This document shows, piece by piece, positions 25,241 through 37,199 of a stretch of 64,000 nt of DNA. The position numbers and the translations under genes were made by a program. The stretch comes from Megascapheus bottae (taxonomy: Eukaryota; Chordata; Mammalia; Rodentia; Geomyidae). Within the stretch, counting starts at the first letter, position 1; each line of letters opens with the position of its first letter. Below the pieces are notes generated by a model. It did not search any database and was not told where the DNA came from. It was given only the letters and a program-made list of their open reading frames with translations. The DNA lies in NCBI GenBank assembly GCA_024803745.1, contig JANJXV010000010.1, positions 30,305,525-30,369,524 of the forward strand, given 5' to 3'.

Positions 25241-27364
25241 GGGTATTAATTCCAATAGTCAGTCAGATAAATGTCATGATAGATTTAAGGAGTAAATGTG
25301 GTCATAAGACATAGGCAATTACATGGATGTAAGTAAAAATTCTAATAACCCAGTTGCTTTGTAGTTATGTTTCTTTAAGAGGTAAGTTTTGTATAGAAAA
25401 AAAACCCTATTAATGATGTTTTAGAAAAACACTTTACTGAAAGAGTAGGAAAGTAATAGTGCCCTGAACTGTAATTGTTAATGTGCTCAGCATTTAATAC
25501 TGAATTACTGTCGTGCCTAATATTAGTTGAAGTGAATTCTTATAGTTCATTGCTTAAAATGATGATAAGTGATTACTGGACATTAGCCTAAATAAGTCAT
25601 CACAAAACTCCATGCACTATCTAATGAACATTTCTTTGTACTCATTAGTAAACTGCCTTTTTCCACTACTGAAGAAATAAAAGGTTATAAAGGAGGGAAA
25701 AGTTAGATTTTGAGTGTTTTTAATGAATGGAAAATTTTGAAATGCATACACTATAATTTAAAATTCTTTCTTACAAAAATAGTTTTCCCACTGCATTGAA
25801 GTCCAATCAGCATCACAGTGAACATCATAATATTCTGCATTTATGATTAATAAATTGGTTCTTCAGTTCTATTTCAGTGAGTCTTCTGGTATATTAAATT
25901 CACATCAGTCACCAAGTTAATGCAGCAGTATTTCACACAAAAATGCTCAAAAAATGTTTGCAAAAGTAATCTTGCTTTTGAAAACAGGTTTGATATGGCT
26001 TATAGAAAAATATCTCTATTATCAATGACTATTCTTTTGCTGTTGCTTTGATTTTGGGTGGTATGTAATGCATGAAATTAAACACTCTCATAAGCAAAAT
26101 GAATGTAAAGAAAATGTTAATTCTTAGCAAACTGCTCAAAGTTAGTAAGACAGTAAATAGAGAATACAGTTATGATAAAATAGAAGTTTGGGGAAATTTT
26201 ATTACAAAGTAAAATGATTGAATTGGGCAAAAGAGAAATTTGTATATATTGTGAGAATTCCAGGATTGAGGAAGGAGGAGAGTTGCAGACAAAAGACCAG
26301 AAAGATAGAAAAATAGAAAGATAACTTTACTCTCATTAACTTATTGGGCAAGTATATCATGGCTAAATTCTAATTAAGGAAATATGATATCCTGACCGTC
26401 ATGCAATCATCATGCAATAGAAATGTAGAAATTTGCTGTTCTATTCATAAGCAAATTGAGCAGCAGGCCTGGGAAACAACTGGATATCTTTCCAAGGCCA
26501 AAAATATGTTGCCTGACATTCATACAAACATCATTATTGGAACCAGGATAGAAGCACCAAGGCAAGACCCGTGAGATGCATATATTTGCAATGTGTTTTA
26601 ATGAACTGCAATTTATCATTCACCTTTCCCACCATATATATTCAGAAAGGACTCAGTAATTCCTTGCTGTACAAGATTGGACTTTTTGAAATTCATTTAT
26701 TTCAAAGCTCAAACATTTAGGCCAGTAAGCAAATAACATTTTAAATATTAATGGTTCTTCTATTTAAACTGAAAAGACCAATGAACACACAATTATTTAA
26801 AAACAGAAATATCCCAAAGAGCAATAGATATAACATTACATAATTTCTGTGCCCAACAAGTAAATAAAAAAGAGATAATTGTGCACTATGGGTAATGTGA
26901 GCATAGAATATCCAATGTCTGTCTTACATCATTGTATTACATAAGAATGTGTTCACTCAAAGATCAGAGTTAATTTAGCGAGTTATGGAAAATTCATCTA
27001 AATTTTTCATAAATAAAAACATAGCCAAAATTCTAACTTCTAACTTCCTTAGAATTTTATGTTTGAGGTCTACCAATTTCAAGGAGAAAACTTACATGGA
27101 AGTCTTCAAAACCCTTTTATTTGTGAAAATGTGACAAGTAATTGCTGCTGAGGAACACAGAGAATTTGATGAACACTGCTTCTTTTCACTTTCTAGTCCT
27201 CTAGTCAACATGCATTCTGCTATTTCAGAGACTCCCGCTGGAACTATGCTTTCATTCACATACGCAAACACACAGTCAGTGCATTTAAAGGCTCACAGCA
27301 CCATTTGCCATGATTTGACGCCCTAACCTTCCTCACCTCCTGAAAATAGAAAGCAATATAGTTC
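25241..27364. other. Unique AT-rich sequence
   Basis: About 2.1 kb without a recognisable repeat or gene. Confidence 0.45.
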
Positions 27365-27530
27365 ATGGAATTTTCATCTAGAAATGAACTCAGGCATTGG
27401 TCAAGTTAACCTCCACAATTTGAAGTTTGATGAAACCTAGAGTCCAAAGTTCATAAAGCAACTTTCCCAAGACAGAGCGTCAGGGTTAGAATCAGTGCTT
27501 CCTTGTCCTCAGCCTGATACTTTTCTGGGC
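27365..27530 (-). repeat. MIR fragment
   Basis: 'CAACTTTCCCAAGACAGAGC' and 'GTTAGAATCAGTGCTTCC' match the reversed MIR core and box B. Confidence 0.55.
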
Positions 27531-28024
27531 TTTCATTTGGTCTGTGCGTCATTATGACAGACATAAGACTGGCTTGATTTCCATGAAAATCCTGCCGTGT
27601 AAGTTGTCTAAGTCGTTCCCTAAGCCATACGGAACTTTTGGCTGCTATTGTACACTTAATTGTTTCAAGATCAATTGGATGCCTTACTTAAAGCACCTTC
27701 CTTATTCGTGAAATTACTTACTGTCTTCTCTATCACAACCAAGTGAGACATGAGAATACACCAAAACTGGTCACTCCAACTCTCCAACTCCTTCTGAAAA
27801 CCACAGTGTGTTACCACAGCCAATGGCATGACAGAAAGCCACAAATATGGGACAAATTTGGTGCTTACAGGAAGGACTAGCATTGCCATTCAACCCATAA
27901 TCACATTTCCTCTCTTTAAAATGAGGTTGCATTCTAGGACTATTGCCTAGGTTGTGAGTATGTTCAAAGGGAAATTACACGGGATCAAAACCAGTAGAGC
28001 AAATTATCAAGAATTAGTTACTTA

Positions 28025-28250
28025 CACTCAGGCTTGGCAGCTCACACCTATAATCCCCAGGAAGACGGAGGCATAAATAGGAGGACTGTTGTCTGAGGCC
28101 AGCCTCATTCAAATGACACTCTACCCAAAAAATAAATAAATAAATAACTGAAGCAAAAAAAAATGTTAAGGAGCAGAACTCAATTGGTAGAGCTCTGCCA
28201 AGCAGGCAAGAAGGTCCTGGGTTCAAATCCCAGTACCATCATCAACAGTT
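28025..28250 (+). repeat. B1 + ID-type dimeric SINE
   Basis: A B1-like monomer (28025-28130) is followed by an A-rich linker and an ID-like tRNA monomer with box A 'ATTGGTAGAGCTC' and box B 'GGGTTCAAATCCCAGTACC', then an A-run. The second monomer is ID-like rather than Geo-like, so this is an older or different dimer. Confidence 0.7.
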
Positions 28251-28329
28251 AACAAAAAAAAAACAGTAAGTACATACATGTGTTATACTGGTCTTTATTT
28301 CCAAGCAATCTAATTATAACATTTCAGTG

Positions 28330-28565
28330 CTTTTCCAGGGGCATTTCCCTCCCTGCCTTTAAATCCCTCTCCTAACCCCTTTCACTGTCTTCAAATTCCA
28401 GCTCCATCACCATCTCCCACTTTTTGAGTCAATAATTAAATGATTCTATTTTCAGATTTCCCCTTAGTAATTTCCTCTGATCAGCCTTCTAAACCATCCT
28501 ATGTCTTTCTTTATAATAGCATTTATCATGATTTATAACTTTCAGAAACATGATTAAATAGAACA
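28330..28565 (+). repeat. L2 LINE 3' fossil
   Basis: Pyrimidine-rich text ends in 'TTATAATAGCATTTATCATG', which matches the conserved L2 3' motif ('tcatagcacttatcacca'). Confidence 0.55.
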
Positions 28566-28569
28566 AAAA

Positions 28570-29290
28570 GATCATCCCTAATCAAACTGAGAAATTAGGA
28601 ATAAATGGGTATGTCAGCCATTATTTACTAATATCCACAACATTTACCTCTCTGATCAAGTAAAAAAGGTGAAAAGACACTTTTTTCCTTTCTTTATATA
28701 ACTGTTGGTTGCTTAATATCTAATAAATAAAGGCTCAGTTGAAGCTTTTCTGTATCTAATAAATGAAAAATATCAGGGGCTTAATTTTTAAATATGCTTT
28801 TATTTTGCAGAAAAAAATGTAGGAAGAGACATCTCTCTTTGAGCAACATATTAGTGTGCTCAGACTCATGATAACATTGTGTACTTTTTGACACCTCAGT
28901 ATGCTAGAAAATACTTCTTTTTCAAATCAGTCTCTGTAGAGACTGTCAAAAATTGCCAGGGTCCACTATATTGCAGTTCATCATGGTGGGGAATTGAGAA
29001 AACTTTTCAATTAGCAATAATTGCACCTCGGATAAACCTCATTGGCTATGATACTTGCCACTGCGCCAGGCTTGAAAATAATACTTCTAGATAACCAACC
29101 ACATCTTCAAACTACAGAAAGATAATCAACTCTCCTAAAGCAATTTTAAAACAACATCATCTCAGACCTTTGTTACTTTTTAGGCTTAGAAAATATTGTC
29201 TTAAAAGTCTGCTGTCATTGTCTATTCAGTACTAGAGATTCAACAGTTTCTTCCTTGTGCCTTTCACAGTTCTAGCTACTCCTTCAAAAG
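28570..29290. other. Unique sequence
   Basis: No gene or named repeat. Confidence 0.4.
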
Positions 29291-29294
29291 ACGT

Positions 29295-29470
29295 GTCTCT
29301 AGGGTGCCTGTAATGTCACCCTAACTACTAAGAGGTTGACATTCAGGAGGACTGGAGTTTGATACCAACCCAGTGAGAGGAGTCTTCAAGATTCCATCTG
29401 CAAAATAACCAGAGGAAGAAAAGCTGCAATGAAGGTATGGCTCAAACAGGAGGCCCTGAATTTAAACCTA
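29295..29470 (+). repeat. Diverged B1 dimer SINE
   Basis: A decayed B1 head ('GCCTGTAATGTCACCCTAAC') is followed by a tRNA-like end with 'GGCTCAAACAGGAGGCCCTG' and 'AATTTAAACCT'. Confidence 0.5.
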
Positions 29471-29474
29471 AGGA

Positions 29475-30880
29475 AGGCTAATTTGACATTGAACTTTTCA
29501 AGTACTTCTTCATACATTCATCTTTTAGAAAATTACTCATGATTTAGAATTATTTTGAAAGTAAATCCTTCCAACTAGGTTTCCTACTTCACCAGTTATT
29601 CCAGTGATTACTAATACATTGCATAGGCCTCATATGAGCATTTCAAATGGAAGTCCACATTCAAAGATCTGGAGAAAATTCATGTACAAGGAACACATTT
29701 ATCTCACAAATACATTCAGTTGGCTATCTTAGGTCTTCAGCTTCATAAATGTATCTTTACTCCCCATCCTCATGCTCTTTTAAGAATTTTTTTTTCTTAC
29801 AGGATATCAGCCTAAGCCCTTCAAATAAAATCATGGGCTCATTGTCACAATTCACTGAACACTGAAGTGCTAGCCTACCAAATTAGCAGTAATTATAAAC
29901 ATGTAGCTGTGTTAAGCAGTTGGACAATTAAAAGGAAGGAATGTCTGCTTTGTTGATGCAAAGGAGAAATATTTCTCAAGTAGATGTTACCTGTTAACTT
30001 ATTTTAAGTGAGAAAGATTTCTGAAGTTCTTTACATTTTGACAAACTTAAATAAGAAAATATCTTAGTCTAAATCATCCTATTAAAAAATCGAAGAGCTA
30101 TATTTATGAGAAAAAGCCAAACTTGGTCCAATTAGGCTCATAGCTTTCTGCACACATACTCCCAAGTTACTGTCAATAAAGCTCTATACTAAAGGAGTAT
30201 AATGTTACTTTAAGGACTCAGGGGTTTCTGATTTTCATCCACAAGAAACTCCTGTACCTTTTGCAAAACCTGAGCATTAACAGACATTTTAAGGTAGGAT
30301 TTTTTTCTACAGTGTTCAACCAATGCAGGAACTCTCTTGACACTGCATCATTGATCTCTAATGCTTCTTATTTTGTCCTCCTACAAAATGGGAATTGTAT
30401 CTGGCAGTACCTTTTCCAGAGAGGAAAAGTAGCTATGACTGGTACTAATTATGGTCTAAGAATAAAAATATGTGTATGAATATATGCCATACAGACAAAA
30501 TATAACCTTTATTTAATTCAGGTAAAAATAATTCTTTTAGAAAGCAGTTTCTAAGATTTAACTTTGCTGTTCGTTAAAATATGCATTTAATCAAAGAATT
30601 TAATTATAATATCAATTTATATTATATATTTGCATGATTCAGGTTTTTCTTAACGTACTTCCAGAAATCAGATATAACTGCATCTAATAGTACACTGCTC
30701 AAAATCTTCTCTTAAGTCATTAGTTACTAATTTCTAATGGATGAAAACCAGAACTAAAGGTACAATTGCGCCCTCTACTGTCCAAATTTCAACTCCATCT
30801 TGAGCAATGAAGTACATATTCTATATTCATCATAAAAGTAACACATAAGTCAAATTCATTTCATTTTGACATTCAGTGGC
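29475..30880. other. Unique AT-rich sequence
   Basis: No gene or named repeat. Confidence 0.4.
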
Positions 30881-30884
30881 AGAT

Positions 30885-31126
30885 CTTTTTTCATTTGGTT
30901 ATGGGGCTTGAACTCTGCCTTGAGAGCTGTCCCTGAGCTCTTCAGCTCAGGGTAGGCTACAGCCCTACCCTTGAGCCACAGCTCCACGTCTCCTTTTCCA
31001 GAGATTAATTGGAGAATCTCTCGGCTTTGTATTTTTGGATTGCCCAGGCTGGCTTGAACTGCAATCCTCAAATCTCAGTCTCCTGAGTAAGGACAATTAC
31101 CGTTGTGAGCTACCTCATCCAGCTAC
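30885..31126 (-). repeat. B1-Geo-type dimeric SINE
   Basis: On the minus strand a B1 monomer (31126 to about 31010) is joined to the tRNA-like right monomer with 'GGCTCAAGGGTAGGGCTG', the GCTGAAGAGCTCAGGGACAG linker and 'AGTTCAAGCCCC'. Confidence 0.8.
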
Positions 31127-31134
31127 TATTTTAT

Positions 31135-31520
31135 TTTATTATTTTTTCCATATATTTTATTGTAATTAATAGAAGGGTTATATTATATTCACCAAGGTGC
31201 ATTACTTCATATACACTGATACCCTTTCTCATGTCTTGGTCCCCATTTCCTTCCCCCCACCCCAGCCCCTCATCTTGATTTCCTCCCTTCCCTATCCGAC
31301 TTCAAATAACCAAATATGCATATATACAATATATCAGATAACCAGGAGAAATACTGTAACAATATGAGATAACCAAGGGACAACAAAAGAGATGAGAGAT
31401 AACATAGTGCATTAAGGACAACAATCATTCATTATATGGTTTTTGTTTCTATATCCTGGAGGTCCTTACATTTAGCATCATTCTATATGGCCTTACGAAT
31501 CTACATTTTGATGACAATAA
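31135..31520 (-). mobile_element. L1 3' end, family A
   Basis: This is the reverse complement of the family-A text: A-rich tail, TTTTATTGTAATTAATAGAA, 'CCCCATTTCCTTCCCCCCAC', and a further-upstream part matching 53430-53530. It directly abuts the preceding SINE. Confidence 0.8.
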
Positions 31521-31736
31521 TTTTTCTTTTTTGCTTGTTTTTTAACAATGTACCCAATGTACCAAGACACAGTGTTTACTTTCTTCATTATATTGCCCAT
31601 TTAACCCCATTTATTAATATATATATGTTATAAATCAGTATCTTATAACTTCAAGCAATACTAGATCTATCGATGGCCAAGCTGCTATATTTTCTTTAAC
31701 AAAGAAATAGTTGCCATGTGTAGTTAGTTGTACTGC
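31521..31736 (-). other. Possible upstream continuation of the L1 fragment
   Basis: AT-rich text adjoining the L1 3' end. No second copy in the window covers it, so its L1 origin is only inferred from position. Confidence 0.3.
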
Positions 31737-31985
31737 CTTGTGCTGGTAGCTCATACCTGTAATCTTAGCTACTCAGGAGGCTGGGATCTGAGGATCCTAG
31801 TTCAAAGGCAGCCTATGCAGGAAAGTCCATGAGCCTCCTTTTTCCAATTAGTCACAAGAAAAAGCTGCAAGTATAGATGTGACTCGAGTGGTAGTGTGAT
31901 AGGCTTGAGCAAAAAGCTCAGAAACAGCATCTAGCACCAAGGATTTGGCACATGCACACACACTCACACTCACACACAAACATGG
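31737..31985 (+). repeat. B1-Geo-type dimeric SINE with CA-rich tail
   Basis: A B1 head ('GGTAGCTCATACCTGTAATC') is followed by 'CTCGAGTGGTAGTGTGATAG', 'AAAAAGCTCAGAAACAGC' and a CA-rich end instead of poly-A. Confidence 0.8.
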
Positions 31986-32315
31986 GTGTACTAAGCTAAT
32001 TTTAAGTGCCCAAATAATGAATCAAAAGATACTGCTGAATTTGTTAGCAATATCAATAAAACACTAACATTAATAAGGAAAATTCTCAACTCATTAAAGC
32101 CCAGAATTGATATGTTTTTCTAGGACTGAATTCAGTTTGCTCACTTTTTTAAAAGTTAGAAATCACAAATAACATTAAAAATGTTTCTCAAAAATGACGC
32201 TTTGAAGTTTTAGAAATTCATTTTCAATTTTAATATTTTAAATGCCACTGTGAGTCAAAAGTGATCACCTATTTGGATTTTTATTTTCAGGTTTTATTAT
32301 TTTAATAAACATTAA
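31986..32315. other. Unique AT-rich sequence
   Basis: Nothing recognised between two SINEs. Confidence 0.4.
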
Positions 32316-32505
32316 TTTTTTTGCCAGTCCATGGGCTTGAACTCAGGGCCTAGGCACTGTCCTTGAGCTTTCTTAGTGCTCTACCACTTGAGCCACAGCA
32401 CTACTTCTGGCTTTTTGTGTGTATATGTCATACTGAGGAATCGAACCCAGGGTTTTCATGCATGCTAAGCAAGCACTCTAACACTATGTCACCCTTCTGG
32501 CCTTA
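32316..32505 (-). repeat. IDL-Geo-type dimeric SINE
   Basis: Full minus-strand dimer. The 'GGGCTTGAACTCAGGGCC' end and 'GAGGAATCGAACCCAGGG' are the reversed box B of the right and left monomers. Confidence 0.85.
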
Positions 32506-32509
32506 AACA

Positions 32510-33214
32510 TTAATTTTTGTACTAAAGTGAGTAGTCTAAAGAATTTGTTTAGTAGTGGATGGTTAGCTTGCAGCTTATCATCCTTTCTACCAAGAATAAC
32601 CAGAAGAAAATTTAATATGTTGGAAACTTCCCAGATAGCAAGGAATTGAAAAGATGATCCTCTAGAGAAAAGAGAAGCTAGAACGGTGAGTTGAACATGC
32701 CATGTTTAGGTTCAGTTACAATTACAAAACTCTCCTATGACTATAAATATTTGGGCATTTATTAGAAACTAAGGAGCTAAGAAGTTGTCAAAGTTTCTAA
32801 AATATCATGATACTAGAGGAACGAAACATAGCATGCTGGCTCAATCTATTGAAAATCTTAAAAGCTAAACTTTAATTGCCAATAATCCTGTGCTCAAGTA
32901 TTTCTACTTTGTATCTGCTCCATCTATGATTTGAGTTTATCTATCCCTACTATTCTTTTCTTGATAGAAACTAGTTGCCTTTCCTCGAGGAAGATCACAT
33001 CATTTAGGGTCTAAAGTCATCTTGCTAATTTCACACACATCAAAATTTAATCAAAAACCTGAGTTATACCAAGACAATACTCTGTACATAAGAGAGAAAA
33101 AAGAGAGTTTAAAGCTTACAACACCATCATGCCTATTGGAGAACCTGATACTAGAACTAACAGTATGGCTTAAAAAATTATTTGTAGTACAGTACTTTGT
33201 TTTTGAGTTACTCT
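32510..33214. other. Unique sequence
   Basis: No gene or named repeat. Confidence 0.4.
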
Positions 33215-33300
33215 AAAGGTGATTTACAGAAGGGTTACAGTTAGGTAAGTCAGGTAATAACAGCATTTACTAACGAATACCACCCCTCCGTCCCTCCGTC
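33215..33300 (-). mobile_element. L1 3' end fragment, family B
   Basis: 'GTGATTTACAGAAGGGTTAC' and 'GTCAGGTAATAACAGCATTTA' parallel the text at 54585-54640 and 60715-60740. Confidence 0.55.
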
Positions 33301-33559
33301 TCATGGTTATGACTTTTAAAACAAAAAATATGGTTTGGAATTGATGTGAAAATATGAGTAATTTCAGCAGAAAAGTAGAAATTATGAAACTGATTTCTTA
33401 GAACTGACAAAAAGTAATTGAATTTTAATAACTCACTAGTAAAGTTTAATAGCAAAAAATAGAATTAGTAAAATATAGGATAAGCTCAAAGAAAACTATA
33501 GTAGAGACTACAAGTTTTCTTTTTTATAAAAAGGAAAGAAAAAGAAAAGGATATGAGAT

Positions 33560-34310
33560 GTGTTATCATGGGAAAAAGTCAAATCTATATATAATTAAAT
33601 TCCCAGGAGAATTAAAAAAGAAGATGGGGCTAAAGCAACATTTGAAGAAATAATTATGATGAATTTTCCAAAGCTGATTAAAAATATCAAGCCACAGATT
33701 TAAAGAAACACTGTAAACCACTAGCACAATAAATACAAAACACAGATGTGATTGCACGCAGAAATGTACCATAGTAAAGCTGCATATAAATAGGAAAAGG
33801 GAAAACTCCTTATAATAGACAAAGCCATCCTCACTTTCAATGGAGCAGCAATAAAATGATAGTTGGCTTTTTTGTGTGTGTGAAATGATAAAAGCCACAC
33901 AGCAATAAAGTGGCAGCCTCAAAGGGATGATAGAATATAAAACTGCCAACCAAGAATTTTACATGTGGCAAGGATATGCTTTGAATACAAAAGCCAATAA
34001 ACACATTTTCAGAAACAGAAACTAAATTATCTCTCACCTACAACACCACAGTAAAGAATAACAAGAATGATTTCTTCAAACAGGCAGGAAAAAAATGGAC
34101 TACATGAAAGGAAAAAAAATAAAGGAAATAAAAGAGTTAAGGAAAAAACAAACATCACAGGAGGAATTAATGTTTATGAATGCATGTTAATTATGCCTGT
34201 GTATGACAACAATACCACCTCACAAAAAGTAGTGCAAAAGACAGTAGGGCCAATAAGAGTTGAAAGTTTCTTCACTGCACTATTTGAGTAATCATAAAGC
34301 ATTATAGCAT
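33560..34310 (+). mobile_element. Ancient L1M internal fragment
   Basis: Motifs such as 'GAATTTTCCAAAGCTGATTA', 'CAACCAAGAATTTTACATG' and 'CACATTTTCAGAAACAGAAAC' match the old L1M segment that contains 'ccaaccaagaattctatatcc'. It is many-times mutated and carries no intact reading frame of its own. Confidence 0.6.
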
Positions 34311-34367
34311 TTCAGGATGTCCTGCACAATACACTCTCCAGAGTAACCACCTGAAGAAATAGAACTA

Positions 34368-34505
34368 AGGTGGGGTGAGTGCTCATTCTTGTAATCCGAG
34401 CTACTATGGAGTCTGAGGATCCTAGCATCATGATTCAAAGCCAGTTCAGGCAGGAAAGTCTGTAGGACTCTTATGACCAATAAACTACCAAAAACCCAGA
34501 AGTGC
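34368..34505 (+). repeat. B1 monomer, left arm of an inverted SINE pair
   Basis: B1-type text, 5' end near 34368, stops inside the B1/Geo linker ('CCCAGAAGTGC') and abuts an oppositely oriented copy. Confidence 0.75.
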
Positions 34506-34640
34506 ACCACTTCCCATTTTCTACAGGTTAATAGAAGAGTCTCAGGTTCTTTTGTGCCTGGGCTGGCTTTGAACCCTGATCCTCATATCTCAGCCTCATG
34601 AGTAGCTAGGATTATAGGCGTGAGCCACCATGCTCAGCCT
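34506..34640 (-). repeat. B1 monomer, right arm of an inverted SINE pair
   Basis: Minus-strand B1 ('GTGAGCCACCATGCTCAGCC' at its 5' end) also stops in the linker ('ACCACTTCCC'). The two arms meet head to head with no spacer. Confidence 0.8.
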
Positions 34641-34644
34641 ATCA

Positions 34645-35000
34645 TATATTTTATGTCTATATAGTTATGTTTATATATGTATAATGGGATATGTACTCTC
34701 TAGACAATGTTATATAGATTGAGATGTATCTATCACAAACACTCAGCTTAATTTTAATTATGTTCTAAAATCTGTGTGCCATTGACTGTATAGATTCCCT
34801 TCTTGAATACTTGTTTATTAAACATGACACTTGAAATATGATGTAAGAATCAATAGTAAAAAACTAGCTGGAAGTTGTGCTGTGGCTCAAGTGGTAGAGC
34901 ACTAGCCTTGAGTAAAAAAGTCCAAGGACAGTGCTCAAGCCCTGAGTTCAAGCCCCATGACTAGCAAAAAAAAAATCAATGTTAATAAAATCTTTTAAAA
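34645..35000 (+). mobile_element. L1 3'UTR, family C, split by a Geo SINE
   Basis: 34645-34860 and 34975-35000 are the two parts of an L1 3' end. It carries 'GATTCCCTTCTTGAATACTT' and a tail like 'AATATGATGTAAGAATCAAT' plus 'GTTAATAAAATC'. The same text recurs at 35930-36125 and 36953-37189. Confidence 0.75.
34866..34973 (+). repeat. Solitary Geo-type tRNA-like SINE monomer
   Basis: Box A 'GTGGCTCAAGTGGTAGAGCA', the linker, 'GAGTTCAAGCCCC' and an A-run. There is no left monomer, so the monomer appears here as a stand-alone unit inserted in the L1 tail, flanked by AATCAAT-type text on both sides. Confidence 0.8.
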
Positions 35001-35171
35001 AATGGGTAAAGTAACACTTCATAGTGCTCTGAACTATACAAACTAATATACAATCTTTTATGATTTCTATTCTGGTTATAACTGATAGAAGACGGAAAAG
35101 TAAACCAGATGTAGACAATTTGAACAATTATAATTAATAGACCACTTCATTTGCAATACAAATGGCTATGT

Positions 35172-35365
35172 AGTGCCAAGAATTTGGCCTAGTGGTAGAG
35201 TGCTTGCCTAGCATGCATGGAGACCCAGGTTCGATTCCTTAGTACCACATATGTAGATAAACACCAGAAGTGGTGCTGTAGCTCAAGTGATAAAGCTCTA
35301 GCCTTGAGGAAGCCCAAGGACAGTGCTCAAGCCCTGAGTTTAAGGCCCAGGACTGGCAAAAAAAT
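35172..35365 (+). repeat. IDL-Geo-type dimeric SINE
   Basis: Full dimer: 'GGCCTAGTGGTAGAGTGCTT', 'GGTTCGATTCCTTAGTACC', then 'GTAGCTCAAGTGATAAAGCT' and an A-rich tail. Confidence 0.88.
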
Positions 35366-35539
35366 AAAAGCTATTTAGCTCCAAATAGTACATAGATTTG
35401 TACTGTATAAACAATTTTTATTAGAACTGGAGGTATGATAAGCAATAACACGTCTCCAAAAACCTCAAAGGACTGAAATCATGAAGCATTATTAAGCTGA
35501 AAATAAACAATGACTATCTAAATACACTCAAAAATAACC

Positions 35540-36125
35540 CAGGATATGATAAGGACACCTGCTCAGCCATGTTCATCTCTGCAGTATTCACAATAACCAA
35601 GTGATGGAAACAACCCAGATGCCCTATTGCCAATGAATATATATATCACAAAAATGTGGTGTATATATATATATACACACAATGGAAATCTATATAGCCA
35701 ATAGACAAGATAAAATAATGACATTAGCAAGGAAGTGGATGAAATTAGACCAAATCATGTTGAGATAAGTCAAGACCAAAGGAACAAAGGGTATGCGTAT
35801 CCTTAATCTGTGGGATACTAGGTCCAAACAGTACAAGAGCGATGACTCAATATTTGGGTACCTAAGGTTATGGACATGTTCTTGGAGATACAAACATAAC
35901 TACATAGACATAAAAATCTATGATGGGATATATGCTCTATAGACATGATGTTTTATTACAGAGATTAATACATATCTTTTACAAAGACTCATCTTAATTT
36001 TAATTATGTTCTAAAATCTATGTGCCAGTGATTGTATATAGAGATTCCCTTCTTGAATACTTGTTTGTTAAACATGACATTTGAAATATGATGTAAAAAA
36101 ATCCATGTTAATAAAATCTTACAAA
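35540..36125 (+). mobile_element. L1 3' portion (ORF2 end plus family C 3'UTR), decayed
   Basis: 'TTCACAATAACCAAGTGATG' and 'GAAACAACCCAGATGCCCTA' are conserved L1 ORF2 C-terminal text. This passes into the family C 3'UTR with 'GATTCCCTTCTTGAATACTT' and a 'GTTAATAAAATCTT' tail. A TA-rich patch lies at 35658-35676. No open frame is left. Confidence 0.8.
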
Positions 36126-36292
36126 AATGGATAAAAGGAACTGGATAAAATTCAAAGCCCATTCATTATTTCAAAATAATCTTTATATGTCTGAAATAAG
36201 AGATTGCTTATCTGACAAATGGTAAACATAAACACACAAAATCTGAAAAGCAAATAAAATTGCAGGCATAATGATGAAAGATTGCATGCTTT

Positions 36293-36480
36293 CCCATGTG
36301 GGAACATACCTGCAATCCTAGCTACCCATGAAGCGGAGATCTGAGGATCACAGTCCGAAGACAGCCTAGGCAGGACAGTTTGTGAAATTCATATCCCTAA
36401 TTAACTAACCAGAAGCAAGAAGTGCAGTTCAAGGGGTCTAGCACTATCCTTAAGTACAAGAAGCCCACCCAGGATCTAGA
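36293..36480 (+). repeat. B1-Geo-type dimeric SINE, diverged
   Basis: 'TACCTGCAATCCTAGCTACC' (B1) is followed by 'GTTCAAGGGGTCTAGCACTA' and a degenerate right end. Confidence 0.7.
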
Positions 36481-36489
36481 AACAGGAGG

Positions 36490-36785
36490 TTTCTATCTGT
36501 AATTGTTGTTCTTAATGTACTTTGTGAAGCTATTTCTTTTCTCTTCTTTCCCCCACGGTTTACCTCATGCTGTTTCTGTATCTGAATGTGGTACCTGGTA
36601 TATCGTATATACATTTATTGGTTTATTTGAAAAAGGCAAGGTAGGGGAAAAACAAGATGAGTGGGAGGGGCTGGGAAGAGGGAAAGTGGAAGAAAAACAT
36701 GGGAAGGGATAATAATATACAAGAAGTGATGTGCCCACTACCTGATGAATGTAATTGTAACCCCTAACCATAAAATAAAAAAAAA
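36490..36785 (+). mobile_element. L1 3' end, family A
   Basis: It starts with 'TTGTTGTTCTTAATGTACTT', matching 53498-53515. It has a purine-rich stretch (36640-36710), then 'GTAACCCCTAACCATAAAAT' and an A-run. Confidence 0.7.
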
Positions 36786-36794
36786 AACAAAAAG

Positions 36795-36860
36795 AAGAAG
36801 CAGCCCAGGGATAGTACTCGGTTCAAGCCCTAAGAATGGCACACACACACAAAAAAACTG
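36795..36860 (+). repeat. Geo monomer 3' fragment with CA/A tail
   Basis: 'CAGCCCAGGGATAGTACTCG' and 'GTTCAAGCCCTAAGAATGG' are the 3' half of the Geo unit, followed by (CA)5 and an A-run. Confidence 0.6.
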
Positions 36861-36942
36861 AGATACCTTGTATTCATAACCTGCTTTCTTAAATGGCCCC
36901 TCCTTTACATAACTACTTGAAGATATATTTTTAAATCATTAA

Positions 36943-37199
36943 AGACTGGTATAAATATAACTATATAGATATAAAAACCTATGACTCTATAGACATGTTT
37001 TATTTCTTGAATTAATATGTTTCTATGACATACAAACCCTTAGCCTAATTTTGATTAAGTTCTAAACACTAAGTCCCAGTGATTGTATATAGAGATTCCC
37101 TTCTTGAACACTTGTTTGTTAAACTTGTCGTTTGAAATATGATGTAAAAATCAATGTTAATAAATTCTTTAATAAAAAAATTAAAAAAGAGACTGGTAT
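36943..37199 (+). mobile_element. L1 3'UTR, family C, with 10-bp duplication
   Basis: AGACTGGTAT occurs at 36943-36952 and 37190-37199 and brackets a family C 3'UTR that ends in an A-rich tail. This is the third copy of this L1 family within 2.6 kb. Confidence 0.75.

Noticed and set aside
28170..28250. tRNA gene (box A and box B present), and the similar units in all IDL-Geo copies
   Set aside because: No cloverleaf acceptor pairing. The units lie inside SINE dimers with A-rich tails.
33566..33949. 127-codon minus-strand frame rich in Phe/Ser/Leu
   Set aside because: It is the antisense of an A-rich decayed L1M fragment.
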